NCBI RefSeq assembly: GCF_900115925.1
Contig: NZ_FOYF01000001.1
Coordinates: 868,001 to 932,000, forward strand
Direction of reading: 5' to 3'
Length of the DNA stretch: 64,000 nt
Source of the DNA: Bacillus sp. cl95
GTDB lineage: Bacteria > Bacillota > Bacilli > Bacillales > Cytobacillaceae
Of this stretch, positions 25,949 through 33,256 are shown piece after piece (position 1 is the stretch's first letter; every line of letters begins with the position of its first letter). Made by a program: the position numbers and the translations under genes. Below the pieces are notes generated by a model. It saw nothing but the letters and a program-made list of their open reading frames with translations. It was not told the origin of the DNA and did not search any database.

Positions 25949-26164
25949 ATGCCAAACCAATCATCTAGAAGCAATTCGTCCAATCAATTATTAGTTCCAG
26001 GAGTGCAACAAGCACTTGACCAAATGAAGTATGAAATCGCTAGTGAGTTCGGAGTACAATTAGGTGCAGATGCAACGGCTCGCGCTAACGGTTCTGTTGG
26101 TGGAGAAATCACAAAACGCCTTGTTCAAATGGCTGAACAATCTTTTGGCGGATATTCAAAATAA
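25949..26164 (+). CDS. sspB: Alpha/beta-type small acid-soluble spore protein
   Basis: 71 residues of the alpha/beta SASP family, which coats and protects DNA in the dormant spore and is degraded by the Gpr protease at germination. Family signatures are clear: [20 protein letters not shown] with the Gpr cleavage region around EIASEFG, then [12 protein letters not shown]. An asparagine/serine-rich start and GGYSK end are normal. GAGGAG precedes the ATG. The gene has a sigma-G promoter and a structured leader. Which paralog (sspA, B, C or D) cannot be told from sequence; the symbol is by neighbourhood. Confidence 0.92.
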   Translation: MPNQSSRSNSSNQLLVPGVQQALDQMKYEIASEFGVQLGADATARANGSVGGEITKRLVQMAEQSFGGYSK

Positions 26165-26208
26165 ATTAAACTAAGCATATCACCTACAATTGAATAAATT
26201 TGGCTATT

Positions 26209-26230
26209 GCCCCCTTCTTCGGAAGGGGGC
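26209..26230 (+). terminator. Hairpin after the SASP gene
   Basis: Perfect 9-bp GCCCCCTTC / GAAGGGGGC stem capped by the stable tetraloop TTCG. The following T tract is poor, so it may stabilise the 3' end as much as terminate. Confidence 0.7.
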
Positions 26231-26309
26231 ATGTTAGTGTTTAGAATGTTTTCGCACTGATTATTGCTTTTCGGATGTTTTTTTCATCCCGCATTCTTAA
26301 TGAATTCGG

Positions 26310-26416
26310 GGCTCTTTTCGAGAAGTTGCTGAACTAAGAATTCATTAATATTCGTAAAAATCCAGAAGCCGATTTTTACTTTTGCTTGTAAAACAACAAA
26401 GTTTACGAAAAGAGCC
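26310..26416. repeat. 107-bp element with 11-bp terminal inverted repeats
   Basis: GGCTCTTTTCG and CGAAAAGAGCC bound a region that also holds AAAAATC.GAAGCCGATTTTTAC-like internal symmetry. It fills the gap between the SASP gene and the end of citG, and could be a small dispersed element or the citG terminator region. No gene is seen in 26231-26420. Confidence 0.55.
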
Positions 26417-26420
26417 TTGG

Positions 26421-27797
26421 TTAAATCATGTTTTCAGGTTTAACCCACTGTTCAAATTGTTCTTCATTTAAGTAGCCACTTTTTATAGCTGCTTCTTTTA
26501 AAGTAGTATTTTCCGCAAAAGCTTTTTTAGCAATAAACGCAGCTTTTTCATACCCGATATGAGGATTGAGTGCCGTCACCAGCATCAATGATCTTTCTAA
26601 ATGCTTATGAATTTCTTCTAGGTTTGCTTCGATGCCGATGGCGCAATGATCATTAAAGGAAACAATGCCGTCTGCAAGTATACTTATTGATTGCAATAAA
26701 TTATAAATGATGACAGGCTTGAACACATTTAGTTCGAAATTGCCTTGGCTTGCTGCAAAACCAATTGCTGCGTCATTTCCAAATACCTGACAAACAATCA
26801 TCGTCAGAGCCTCACTTTGGGTTGGATTTACTTTCCCAGGCATGATAGAACTTCCTGGTTCATTCGCTGGGATTCTCAACTCTCCAATTCCACTTCTCGG
26901 ACCACTTGAAAGCCATCTCACATCATTAGCAATCTTCATCAAGTCAGCTGCGAGAGCTTTCATGGCACCATGGACATGGACAATTTCATCATGACTAGTT
27001 AATGCATGAAATTTGTTGCTAGAAGATTGAAATGGATATTCAGTCAATCTTTCTAACTCTTCTGCCATTTTATCCCCAAAATCTCTATCTGCATTAATCC
27101 CAGTACCTACAGCCGTTCCCCCAATTGCTAAGTCCAGCAAATATTGTGATGCTTCCGTAATCATTTTTTCACTTTTTTGAAGCATTGCCTTCCAGCCACT
27201 AATTTCCTGTCCTAAAGTAACAGGGGTTGCATCTTGCAGATGGGTTCTTCCTATTTTAATTATTTTTGCGAATTTCTCTTCTTTAGCCTGTAGCGTAACT
27301 TTAAGCTTCCTGATAGCGGGCAAAAGCTCCTCGAAGATTTTTTTATAAGCACATATATGCATCGCTGTCGGAAAAGTATCGTTTGAACTTTGAGACATAT
27401 TCACATCATCGTTCGGATGAACTTTCCCATCTTTAGTTGTGTCTAAGATTTGGTTCGCTCTGAATGCAATTACTTCATTCACGTTCATATTCGACTGCGT
27501 TCCACTTCCCGTTTGCCAAACTACTAATGGAAAATGTTCATCAAGCTTACCCGTTAAGATTTCATCACAAGCAGCCATAATGGCAGTAGATTTAGACTGA
27601 GACAATTTCTGACTTGCATGGTTGACTATGGCGGCTGCTTTTTTGATTGTAACAAGAGCGTAGATAAGTTCGGTTGGCATTTTTTCCTTGCCTATCTTAA
27701 AATTTTCTTTGCTCCTTTGAGTTTGGGCCCCCCAATATTTGTCCTTAGGCACATTTATTTCACCGATTGTATCTTTCTCCACTCTATATTCGTTCAT
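26421..27797 (-). CDS. citG: Class II fumarate hydratase
   Basis: 458 residues. It interconverts fumarate and malate in the citric acid cycle as a homotetramer. Signatures are clear: [45 protein letters not shown] and the flexible catalytic loop [16 protein letters not shown]. The ATG at 27797 is eight bases after AAAGGAT; the open frame to 27848 adds unlikely residues. The gene stands alone. The upstream gap (27798-28117) holds a 21-bp tandem array. Confidence 0.95.
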   Translation of the reverse strand: MNEYRVEKDTIGEINVPKDKYWGAQTQRSKENFKIGKEKMPTELIYALVTIKKAAAIVNHASQKLSQSKSTAIMAACDEILTGKLDEHFPLVVWQTGSGTQSNMNVNEVIAFRANQILDTTKDGKVHPNDDVNMSQSSNDTFPTAMHICAYKKIFEELLPAIRKLKVTLQAKEEKFAKIIKIGRTHLQDATPVTLGQEISGWKAMLQKSEKMITEASQYLLDLAIGGTAVGTGINADRDFGDKMAEELERLTEYPFQSSSNKFHALTSHDEIVHVHGAMKALAADLMKIANDVRWLSSGPRSGIGELRIPANEPGSSIMPGKVNPTQSEALTMIVCQVFGNDAAIGFAASQGNFELNVFKPVIIYNLLQSISILADGIVSFNDHCAIGIEANLEEIHKHLERSLMLVTALNPHIGYEKAAFIAKKAFAENTTLKEAAIKSGYLNEEQFEQWVKPENMI

Positions 27798-27998
27798 AGG
27801 CACACATCCTTTCCTACCTAATTTATTCCCATTCATTTGAAAAATCATGTTTAGAAGATCAAAAATTTAAACCAATTATTTAGATTGTCTTCTAAACTTA
27901 AGATCGTTGGGAAAAACTATAAATTTTGATCTGAAAAGTAATATTTTGTATCTATTTATACTGTTTTATTCAGAGGATAGGTTGTAGGAAAATTTTTA

Positions 27999-28082
27999 TT
28001 TGTGTAACTGTACGGTTCATTGGTGTAACTGTACACTTTATTTGTGTAAGACCCTATTTCATTTGTGTAAAAATTCTTTTCT
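27999..28082. repeat. 21-bp tandem array, second copy
   Basis: Four 21-base units start at 27999, 28020, 28041 and 28062. Three begin TTTGTGTAA and one TTGGTGTAA; the first two continue CTGTAC. The array and about 60 preceding bases (from 27940, GAAAAGTAATATTTTGTATC) match the element at 16670-16841. As there, it lies between a minus-strand gene end and the start of the next minus-strand gene. Confidence 0.88.
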
Positions 28083-28090
28083 TTCAAAAA

Positions 28091-28117
28091 AAAACTACTG
28101 CAAAATTTGCAGTAGTT
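28091..28117 (-). terminator. Terminator of the 27-residue gene
   Basis: Perfect AAACTACTGCAAA / TTTGCAGTAGTTT stem directly after the stop codon, with a long T run on the minus strand. Confidence 0.88.
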
Positions 28118-28201
28118 TTAAGATTTCACCATCGTATATCCAATAAAATAGACAAGAATCATAATACTGGCAATACTGAGTGTGACAGAAAATTCGCCCA
28201 T
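28118..28201 (-). CDS. 27-residue single-helix membrane peptide
   Basis: The product is essentially one membrane helix (LSIASIMILVYFIGYTMV) with a short acidic start and a lysine near the end. GAGGTG seven bases before the ATG and a perfect terminator one base after the stop argue for a genuine small gene. It lies between citG and bmrD. I recognise no family. Confidence 0.65.
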   Translation of the reverse strand: MGEFSVTLSIASIMILVYFIGYTMVKS

Positions 28202-28354
28202 TGTTTTCACCTCGACCATATCTACTTTGTTCATCAATGATAAAGTATCATATGATCGCCGCAAAATCAGGAATATTTGTTGCGAATAGGTGACAATGTT
28301 ATAGAAATTCTGTGAACTCCTTTATTTTTGAAAACGATTCTGCAATGCCATCCT

Positions 28355-30373
28355 TTAGGAGACCGATATGGACGCTCCGCCTTGTTGTAATTGATACATT
28401 TGGTAGTACTTCCCTTTTCGCTCTATTAATTCATCATGGTTTCCCTTCTCTACAATTCTTCCTCTATCGAGCACAATGATTTGATCAGCATTTCTAATAG
28501 TGGAGAGTCGATGTGCAATAATGAAGGTAGTTCTACCTTTCTTCAGCACATCCATCGCTTCTTGGATAACAGCTTCTGTTTCGGTATCAATACTCGAAGT
28601 AGCCTCATCGAGTATGAGAATAGCCGGATCGAATGCGAGTGCCCTTGCAAAAGAAATGAGCTGTCTCTGGCCGCTGGAAAGAGTGCTTCCTTTTTCAATC
28701 ACAGGCTCATCATAACCATTTTCAAAGTTTTTAAAGATAACGTCAGCTCCGACGTCAGCTAATGCTTTCTCGATTTTCTCTCTAGAAATCCCAGGATGAT
28801 TAAGTCCCACATTTGAAGCAATGGTTCCTGTGAACAAATACGGATCTTGTAAAACAATACCCATATGCTTTCTAATCGTTTGTCTAGGCAGACTTTTTAT
28901 GTCGATTCCATCAATCAAAATAGAACCCTTCTGGCAATCATAAAACCTGAACAGCAAATTCATAATTGAACTCTTTCCAGAGCCTGTATGACCAACCAGT
29001 GCAACAGTTTCTCCATGTTTAGCTTCAAAATCCAAGTCTTTTAAAACGTATTCGTCTTCTTTATATCCAAATGAAACGTGATCAAATTTCACATTACCTT
29101 TATACCTTGGAATGTCCTGATCACTTACCATTTCACCTTTTTCATCTAGAAGTTCAAAAGCTCTTTCTCCTGCCACAAGCGCTTGCTCCAGATTGGCTAA
29201 TTGGTTTACAACTCCAACAATTGGATTAAACAAACGATTGATATAATCTACGAATGCGTACAACATTCCTAGGGACAAAACATCGATAGCCCTTATCGAT
29301 TCCGAACCAAAGTACCAAATGAAGATGACAAACACTAAATTTCTTAAAACGTTAACCAAATTATGTGAAGTAAGAGAATTCAAGCTTAAAAGCTTGTTCT
29401 GGAATTTAAAATGATCTTCATTGAAGTTTTCAAACTCACCAATCGTCTCTTTTTCTCTTTTAAAAGCTTGAATGATATTCATTCCTTGAATGGACTCATT
29501 TACCATTGCATTGATATCACTAACCCTGGCACGAATGACATGATTATATTTTGAAGCGATTCTTCTGTAAATGATCATCCATACATATAAAATGGGTAAC
29601 AATATCAGGCATAGAGCCGCAAGCTTGGGACTTAGGATAAATAACGCTACATAAATTCCCACGATATTGATGGCACTTGAGAAGAATACAGAAAGGACCG
29701 TTACGTACAATTCACGAATGGCTTCCGTATCGTTCGTTACTCTGGCCACTACTTTACCTGCCGGCAAATTATCGAAATAGTGAATCGGCAATCGCTGGAT
29801 ATGACCAAAAATATCTTCACGCATTTTTTGAATAATTCTATTCGCAGATTTCTGTAGATAATACTTTTGACCATATTGGAAGAATGCAGCTATAACCAGC
29901 AAGGCAAAATAAATGCCTAACAGTTTTATCATTTTTGGAATTTCAGGCAAATAAAACTTTAACAACTGAGTACCACTTAAAATTTCTGCATTGTACTTAC
30001 TTGTGTCACTTCCCTTTTTGATCAACAATTGTCCGGCGACCATGCTTCTTTTCCCATCAAAATCAATTGGTTGTTTAACCATTACAAATTTACTTCCAAC
30101 TTGGAGGATACGAATCTGATTTTCAGCAGGTAAAGATTCCTCTAAATAATCTTTTCTTGTGAAATACTCGCCTTTGTATTCAACCGACATGTTTCCCTTC
30201 TGGGTTTTGTACCAAGGTGATTCTATTCCAAGTATGTGTTGATCAATCAGCTTCTTAGCTACAAACGGTCCGGCTAAGTCAGCCGCAACCGCTATCGTTA
30301 GCATAATCAAAGCCGTGATGATGATTTTCTTATATATCAAGGCATATTCAAATAATCTTTTTCCTATTGTCAT
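28355..30373 (-). CDS. bmrD: Multidrug ABC exporter half BmrD (YheH)
   Basis: 672 residues: a six-helix transmembrane domain and a nucleotide-binding domain. A soluble insertion of about 100 residues between the first two helices (about 45-145) matches the extracellular domain known in BmrD. The nucleotide domain has GHTGSGKSS, signature LSSGQRQLIS, and Walker B ILILDEATSSID with the catalytic glutamate, so this half carries the canonical Walker B. The ATG at 30373 overlaps nothing and follows the bmrC stop by four bases with GAGGGGTGA; the frame open to 30442 is not used. It works as a heterodimer with BmrC to export drugs. Confidence 0.92.
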   Translation of the reverse strand: MTIGKRLFEYALIYKKIIITALIMLTIAVAADLAGPFVAKKLIDQHILGIESPWYKTQKGNMSVEYKGEYFTRKDYLEESLPAENQIRILQVGSKFVMVKQPIDFDGKRSMVAGQLLIKKGSDTSKYNAEILSGTQLLKFYLPEIPKMIKLLGIYFALLVIAAFFQYGQKYYLQKSANRIIQKMREDIFGHIQRLPIHYFDNLPAGKVVARVTNDTEAIRELYVTVLSVFFSSAINIVGIYVALFILSPKLAALCLILLPILYVWMIIYRRIASKYNHVIRARVSDINAMVNESIQGMNIIQAFKREKETIGEFENFNEDHFKFQNKLLSLNSLTSHNLVNVLRNLVFVIFIWYFGSESIRAIDVLSLGMLYAFVDYINRLFNPIVGVVNQLANLEQALVAGERAFELLDEKGEMVSDQDIPRYKGNVKFDHVSFGYKEDEYVLKDLDFEAKHGETVALVGHTGSGKSSIMNLLFRFYDCQKGSILIDGIDIKSLPRQTIRKHMGIVLQDPYLFTGTIASNVGLNHPGISREKIEKALADVGADVIFKNFENGYDEPVIEKGSTLSSGQRQLISFARALAFDPAILILDEATSSIDTETEAVIQEAMDVLKKGRTTFIIAHRLSTIRNADQIIVLDRGRIVEKGNHDELIERKGKYYQMYQLQQGGASISVS

Positions 30374-30377
30374 GGTG

Positions 30378-32129
30378 TCACCCCTCATTTTGCGCGGTGT
30401 CTTCCGCCTGTTGGCGAATATACTGTTCTTTATACCAGCCACCTCTTAACATCAGTTGGTCGTGCGTGCCTTCCTCTGTGATTTTCCCATCATCAAAGAC
30501 AATGATATGATCAGCATGCTGGACGGCAGACATACGATGTGTCGTAATAAGCGTAGTTTTCCCTTCACGCTCTGACTGGATATTCTCAATAATCCGCTTC
30601 TCGGTTTTTGCATCCACAGCTGAAAGTGAATCATCTAATATCAGGATTTCCGGATCCTTTATAAGAGCTCTCGCAATGGAAATTCTTTGTTTCTGGCCAC
30701 CAGAAAGAGCGACTCCTTTTTCTCCTACCAAAGTGTCCAAGCCTTCTGGTAATATTTCTAAGTCTTTCTTGAAAGCTGCCAAATAGATAGCTTTTTCTAG
30801 ATCGGCTTCTGTTGCATCGCTTCTCCCGAACAAAATATTTTCCTTTACTGTTCGTGAAAATAGCACATGTTCTTGCGGGACATACCCCATCCATCCACGA
30901 ACCTTTCCAAGGTCTTGGCTTTCAATTGGAATATCTGAAAGGGCAAGCATCCCTTCTCCAGCTGGATATTCCCTAAGCAATTGTTTAATAAATGTCGTCT
31001 TCCCACTACCTGTTTTTCCTACGACACCTAGCGTCTGTCCTCGATCAATCCTCACCTTTATCTTTTGAAGATTTGGTTTAGTAGCAGACGGGTATTGAAA
31101 CGTCACATCATTGAATTCAATACTTTCTGGAGTCTCAACATTCACGGGATTTTCCGGATTGCTTACGTCCGCATCATAGGATAAGGTTTCCTGTAAACGA
31201 TCTAGGGAAGCACTTCCTCGTTGCATGATATTAATGAGTTCACCAAAGGCAAACATTGGCCAAATAAGCATCCCTAAATACACATTAAAAGACACCAGTT
31301 CACCGAGCGTAATACTTTGATGGAAAACGAGATAAGCTCCATATCCAAGACCAATCAAATAGCTTAGCCCGACCAACACTTTAATAGTCGGTTCAAACAG
31401 TGCATCGATTACTGCAACAGATAAATTTTTTCTATAAACATCCTCTGTCATTTCATGGAATTTCTGTTCATCCGCTTTTTCCTGTACAAAAGCTCTAATT
31501 ACCCTAACGCCTGCAATGGATTCCAATACTCGATCGTTTAAATCGCCAAAAGCATCTTGAGCACTTGTAAAGCGGTGATGAATCTTTTTACCGTACATCT
31601 TCATTAGTAAAGCCATAAGCGGTAAAGGTAAAATTGCTGCCAAAGTCAATTTCCAACTAATGAAAAACACCATTGTGAATAGAATCGTTAACATCCAAAT
31701 ACTTGAATCTACAAATGTTAAAATTCCAAACCCCGCTGTAGTGGATATTGCTTTTAAATCATTAGTAGCTCGTGCCATTAAATCCCCAGTCCGGTTCTTT
31801 TCAAAGAAAGTAGGAGTCATTTTAAGCAGATGACGCATAAAACGTGATCTTAACTGCCTTTCTACTAAAAATGCTCCACCGAATAATTGATACATCCAAA
31901 CATAGGTGATGATATAGGAAGAAACCGTAAGTATTACCATGATTCCAACGTAACGAAAAATTTTCTCTAATGTCATTTCTCCTATATGGATATCATCGAT
32001 CGCCATACCAATTAACTTTGGCGGTATGATTTCAATAAAACCTACAAAAGTTAGCAAACTAATAGCAACAGTATATCTTTTCCAATTTTCTCTAAAGAAC
32101 CAACTTAATTTTTGTAATACCGAAAACAT
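30378..32129 (-). CDS. bmrC: Multidrug ABC exporter half BmrC (YheI)
   Basis: 583 residues: six membrane helices (about 20-300) and a nucleotide-binding domain with GKTGSGKTT, signature VALSGGQKQRIS and Walker B ILILDDSLSAVD. The catalytic glutamate after Walker B is aspartate, as expected for the degenerate half of the asymmetric BmrCD heterodimer. In B. subtilis bmrCD is induced by ribosome-targeting antibiotics through attenuation at bmrB (yheJ). AAGGGGG precedes the ATG. The upstream leader here shows the same kind of control. Confidence 0.92.
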   Translation of the reverse strand: MFSVLQKLSWFFRENWKRYTVAISLLTFVGFIEIIPPKLIGMAIDDIHIGEMTLEKIFRYVGIMVILTVSSYIITYVWMYQLFGGAFLVERQLRSRFMRHLLKMTPTFFEKNRTGDLMARATNDLKAISTTAGFGILTFVDSSIWMLTILFTMVFFISWKLTLAAILPLPLMALLMKMYGKKIHHRFTSAQDAFGDLNDRVLESIAGVRVIRAFVQEKADEQKFHEMTEDVYRKNLSVAVIDALFEPTIKVLVGLSYLIGLGYGAYLVFHQSITLGELVSFNVYLGMLIWPMFAFGELINIMQRGSASLDRLQETLSYDADVSNPENPVNVETPESIEFNDVTFQYPSATKPNLQKIKVRIDRGQTLGVVGKTGSGKTTFIKQLLREYPAGEGMLALSDIPIESQDLGKVRGWMGYVPQEHVLFSRTVKENILFGRSDATEADLEKAIYLAAFKKDLEILPEGLDTLVGEKGVALSGGQKQRISIARALIKDPEILILDDSLSAVDAKTEKRIIENIQSEREGKTTLITTHRMSAVQHADHIIVFDDGKITEEGTHDQLMLRGGWYKEQYIRQQAEDTAQNEG

Positions 32130-32160
32130 TCTATCGTCCCCCTTCTTTTCCTATCCATCG

Positions 32161-32220
32161 TTAACCACCATCTAAATCCCCAGAGTTATGTTCAATCATC
32201 AATTCCTTTTTGGGTTTCAT
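32161..32220 (-). CDS. Possible 19-residue ORF before bmrC
   Basis: The frame reads MKPKKELMIEHNSGDLDGG and stops 31 bases before the bmrC ATG. A perfect AAGGAGG lies seven bases upstream of its ATG. It lies between the attenuator terminator and bmrC. It may be a second translated leader or chance; the ribosome binding site is the only real support. Confidence 0.4.
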   Translation of the reverse strand: MKPKKELMIEHNSGDLDGG

Positions 32221-32283
32221 TTTGCTTCCTCCTTATGAGTATTTAACAGAAATGCGAATTACTTATTTCTTCCTAAATAACAA

Positions 32284-32361
32284 GGCTATGTTAATTTTGT
32301 CTGGTGATTTCCGCTCCAATCAACCAAGTGCAAAGATTCAACACTGTACTTTAACAGAGCC
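32284..32361. repeat. R2 dispersed repeat, short copy
   Basis: The ends GGCTATGTTAA and TTAACAGAGCC are inverted. The inside keeps only TTTCCGCTCCAATCAACC and CAAAGATTCAACACTG, the two edges of longer copies such as 48807-48947, so the core is deleted. It sits in the untranslated leader of bmrC, just after the attenuator terminator. Confidence 0.7.
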
Positions 32362-32400
32362 AAAAACAAAAAAGACATACCGCGGGAATGCGATATGTCT
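32359..32400 (-). terminator. Attenuator terminator of bmrCD
   Basis: Stem AGACATA.CGC / GCG.TATGTCT (one mismatch) with a 6-base loop, then TTTTTTGTTTTTG on the minus strand. Its 5' arm GAGACA can alternatively pair with TGTCTC in the preceding hairpin. Confidence 0.85.
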
Positions 32401-32412
32401 CAGTTTAAAAAG

Positions 32413-32474
32413 GGTGTAAGAGACAAAAAAGCACAAATCACGTTTAAGAAAACGTAACCTGTGCTGTCTACACC
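32413..32474 (-). promoter_or_regulatory. Anti-antiterminator hairpin of the bmr leader
   Basis: On the minus strand a 62-nt extended hairpin has four helices in register: GGTGTA/TACACC, GACA/TGTC, GCACA/TGTGC and ACGTTT/AAACGT. Its 5' arm contains ACAGGTTAC, which can instead pair over nine bases with GTAACCTGT inside the leader ORF; its 3' arm TGTCTC can pair with the terminator. Formation of this hairpin should favour termination. Confidence 0.8.
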
Positions 32475-32502
32475 TTATATAATTGATTCAATAAATAATA
32501 AA

Positions 32503-32577
32503 TCAAATAAGTGCGTTGGACAGGTTACATTTTGAGTATGCAGTTTTATTTTGGTCATTCAACTTTATCATGTTCAT
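32503..32577 (-). CDS. bmrB: Leader peptide of bmrCD (bmrB-like)
   Basis: 24 residues (MNMIKLNDQNKTAYSKCNLS then NALI) with a strong AAAAGGAGGG before the ATG. The codons for Cys-Asn-Leu hold the sequence that can pair with the downstream hairpin. A ribosome finishing the peptide would cover that segment and allow termination; a stalled ribosome would leave it free and favour antitermination. This is the logic described for bmrB in B. subtilis, whose peptide is longer as I recall. The peptide itself need not have a function. Confidence 0.8.
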   Translation of the reverse strand: MNMIKLNDQNKTAYSKCNLSNALI

Positions 32578-32614
32578 TAGTAACCCTCCTTTTCCTTATT
32601 TTTCATTCTTTGTT

Positions 32615-32643
32615 AGATTATCACTCTACATTCTTTTAGTCAA
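32615..32643 (-). promoter_or_regulatory. Sigma-A promoter of the bmr operon
   Basis: On the minus strand TTGACT, 17 bases, TAATCT, about 35 bases upstream of the leader-peptide start. Confidence 0.65.
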
Positions 32644-32838
32644 TCGTATTTATGTAAATTGTACGTATTTTCTAATAATTAGGCAATTAAACTAATAAGG
32701 ACTTTCTTGATGCTTCATGACACCCTATCCGTCGGATAGGACTAATTTCACATTTCTGTTCCTCGTGGTTTAGCCTTTTCTCACACGGGTATTTAAAAAC
32801 TATCACAAAAAATAGTATATAAGACAAAGGAGAAAAGA

Positions 32839-33165
32839 ATGATGAAAGAAATTATCTCGACGAATGTCATCGTTCACAACAAATTTTCGATGAAAAAAAT
32901 GCTGGAAATTTTCCAAGCATCTAGAGCTTTTAATGGATCAACTTACTTATATAGTCAACATAAAGCGGTGGATTCTTCTAATTTACCTAAACTGGTATCA
33001 TTTTTACTGACAGTAGAGCCACAAACAGCATTGAAAATTATTGTTGAAGGAAACGATGTTCAGAATCATTTAGAAAGCATTAAATCTATTTGTACGAGCC
33101 ATATTTCTGTATTGCGTATGAATCAGAAACGATTTCTTGATACAACAGAAACTTTTCAAATTTGA
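32839..33165 (+). CDS. HPr-like domain protein without phosphorylation sites
   Basis: 108 residues. The region about 5-85 can be aligned by eye with the PTS phosphocarrier HPr: the C-terminal half (LPKLVSFLLTVEPQTALKI, VEGNDVQNHLESI) matches in pattern. The active-site histidine loop (GIHARPA in HPr) is here VHNKFSM, without the phosphorylatable His, and the regulatory serine position reads Asn. So it cannot act as a normal phosphocarrier; a regulatory or structural role is possible. AAAGGAG precedes the ATG. It is divergent from the bmr operon and has its own terminator. Confidence 0.6.
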   Translation: MMKEIISTNVIVHNKFSMKKMLEIFQASRAFNGSTYLYSQHKAVDSSNLPKLVSFLLTVEPQTALKIIVEGNDVQNHLESIKSICTSHISVLRMNQKRFLDTTETFQI

Positions 33166-33175
33166 TATTTAGTTT

Positions 33176-33213
33176 AAAGGCATCCTCCCAGTACACATGG
33201 GCGATGCCTTTTG
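33176..33213 (+). terminator. Terminator of the HPr-like gene
   Basis: AAAGGCATC / GATGCCTTT stem with an inner CCCA/TGGG pair, followed by TTTTG. Confidence 0.8.
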
Positions 33214-33222
33214 TTTTCCCCC

Positions 33223-33251
33223 AAAAAAGGGGATGGCGTTATACGCCCCCC
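33223..33251 (-). terminator. Terminator of the PBP gene
   Basis: Minus-strand hairpin GGGG.GGCG / CGCC.CCCC with a short loop, then TTTTTTGG. Confidence 0.8.
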
Positions 33252-33256
33252 TCTTC

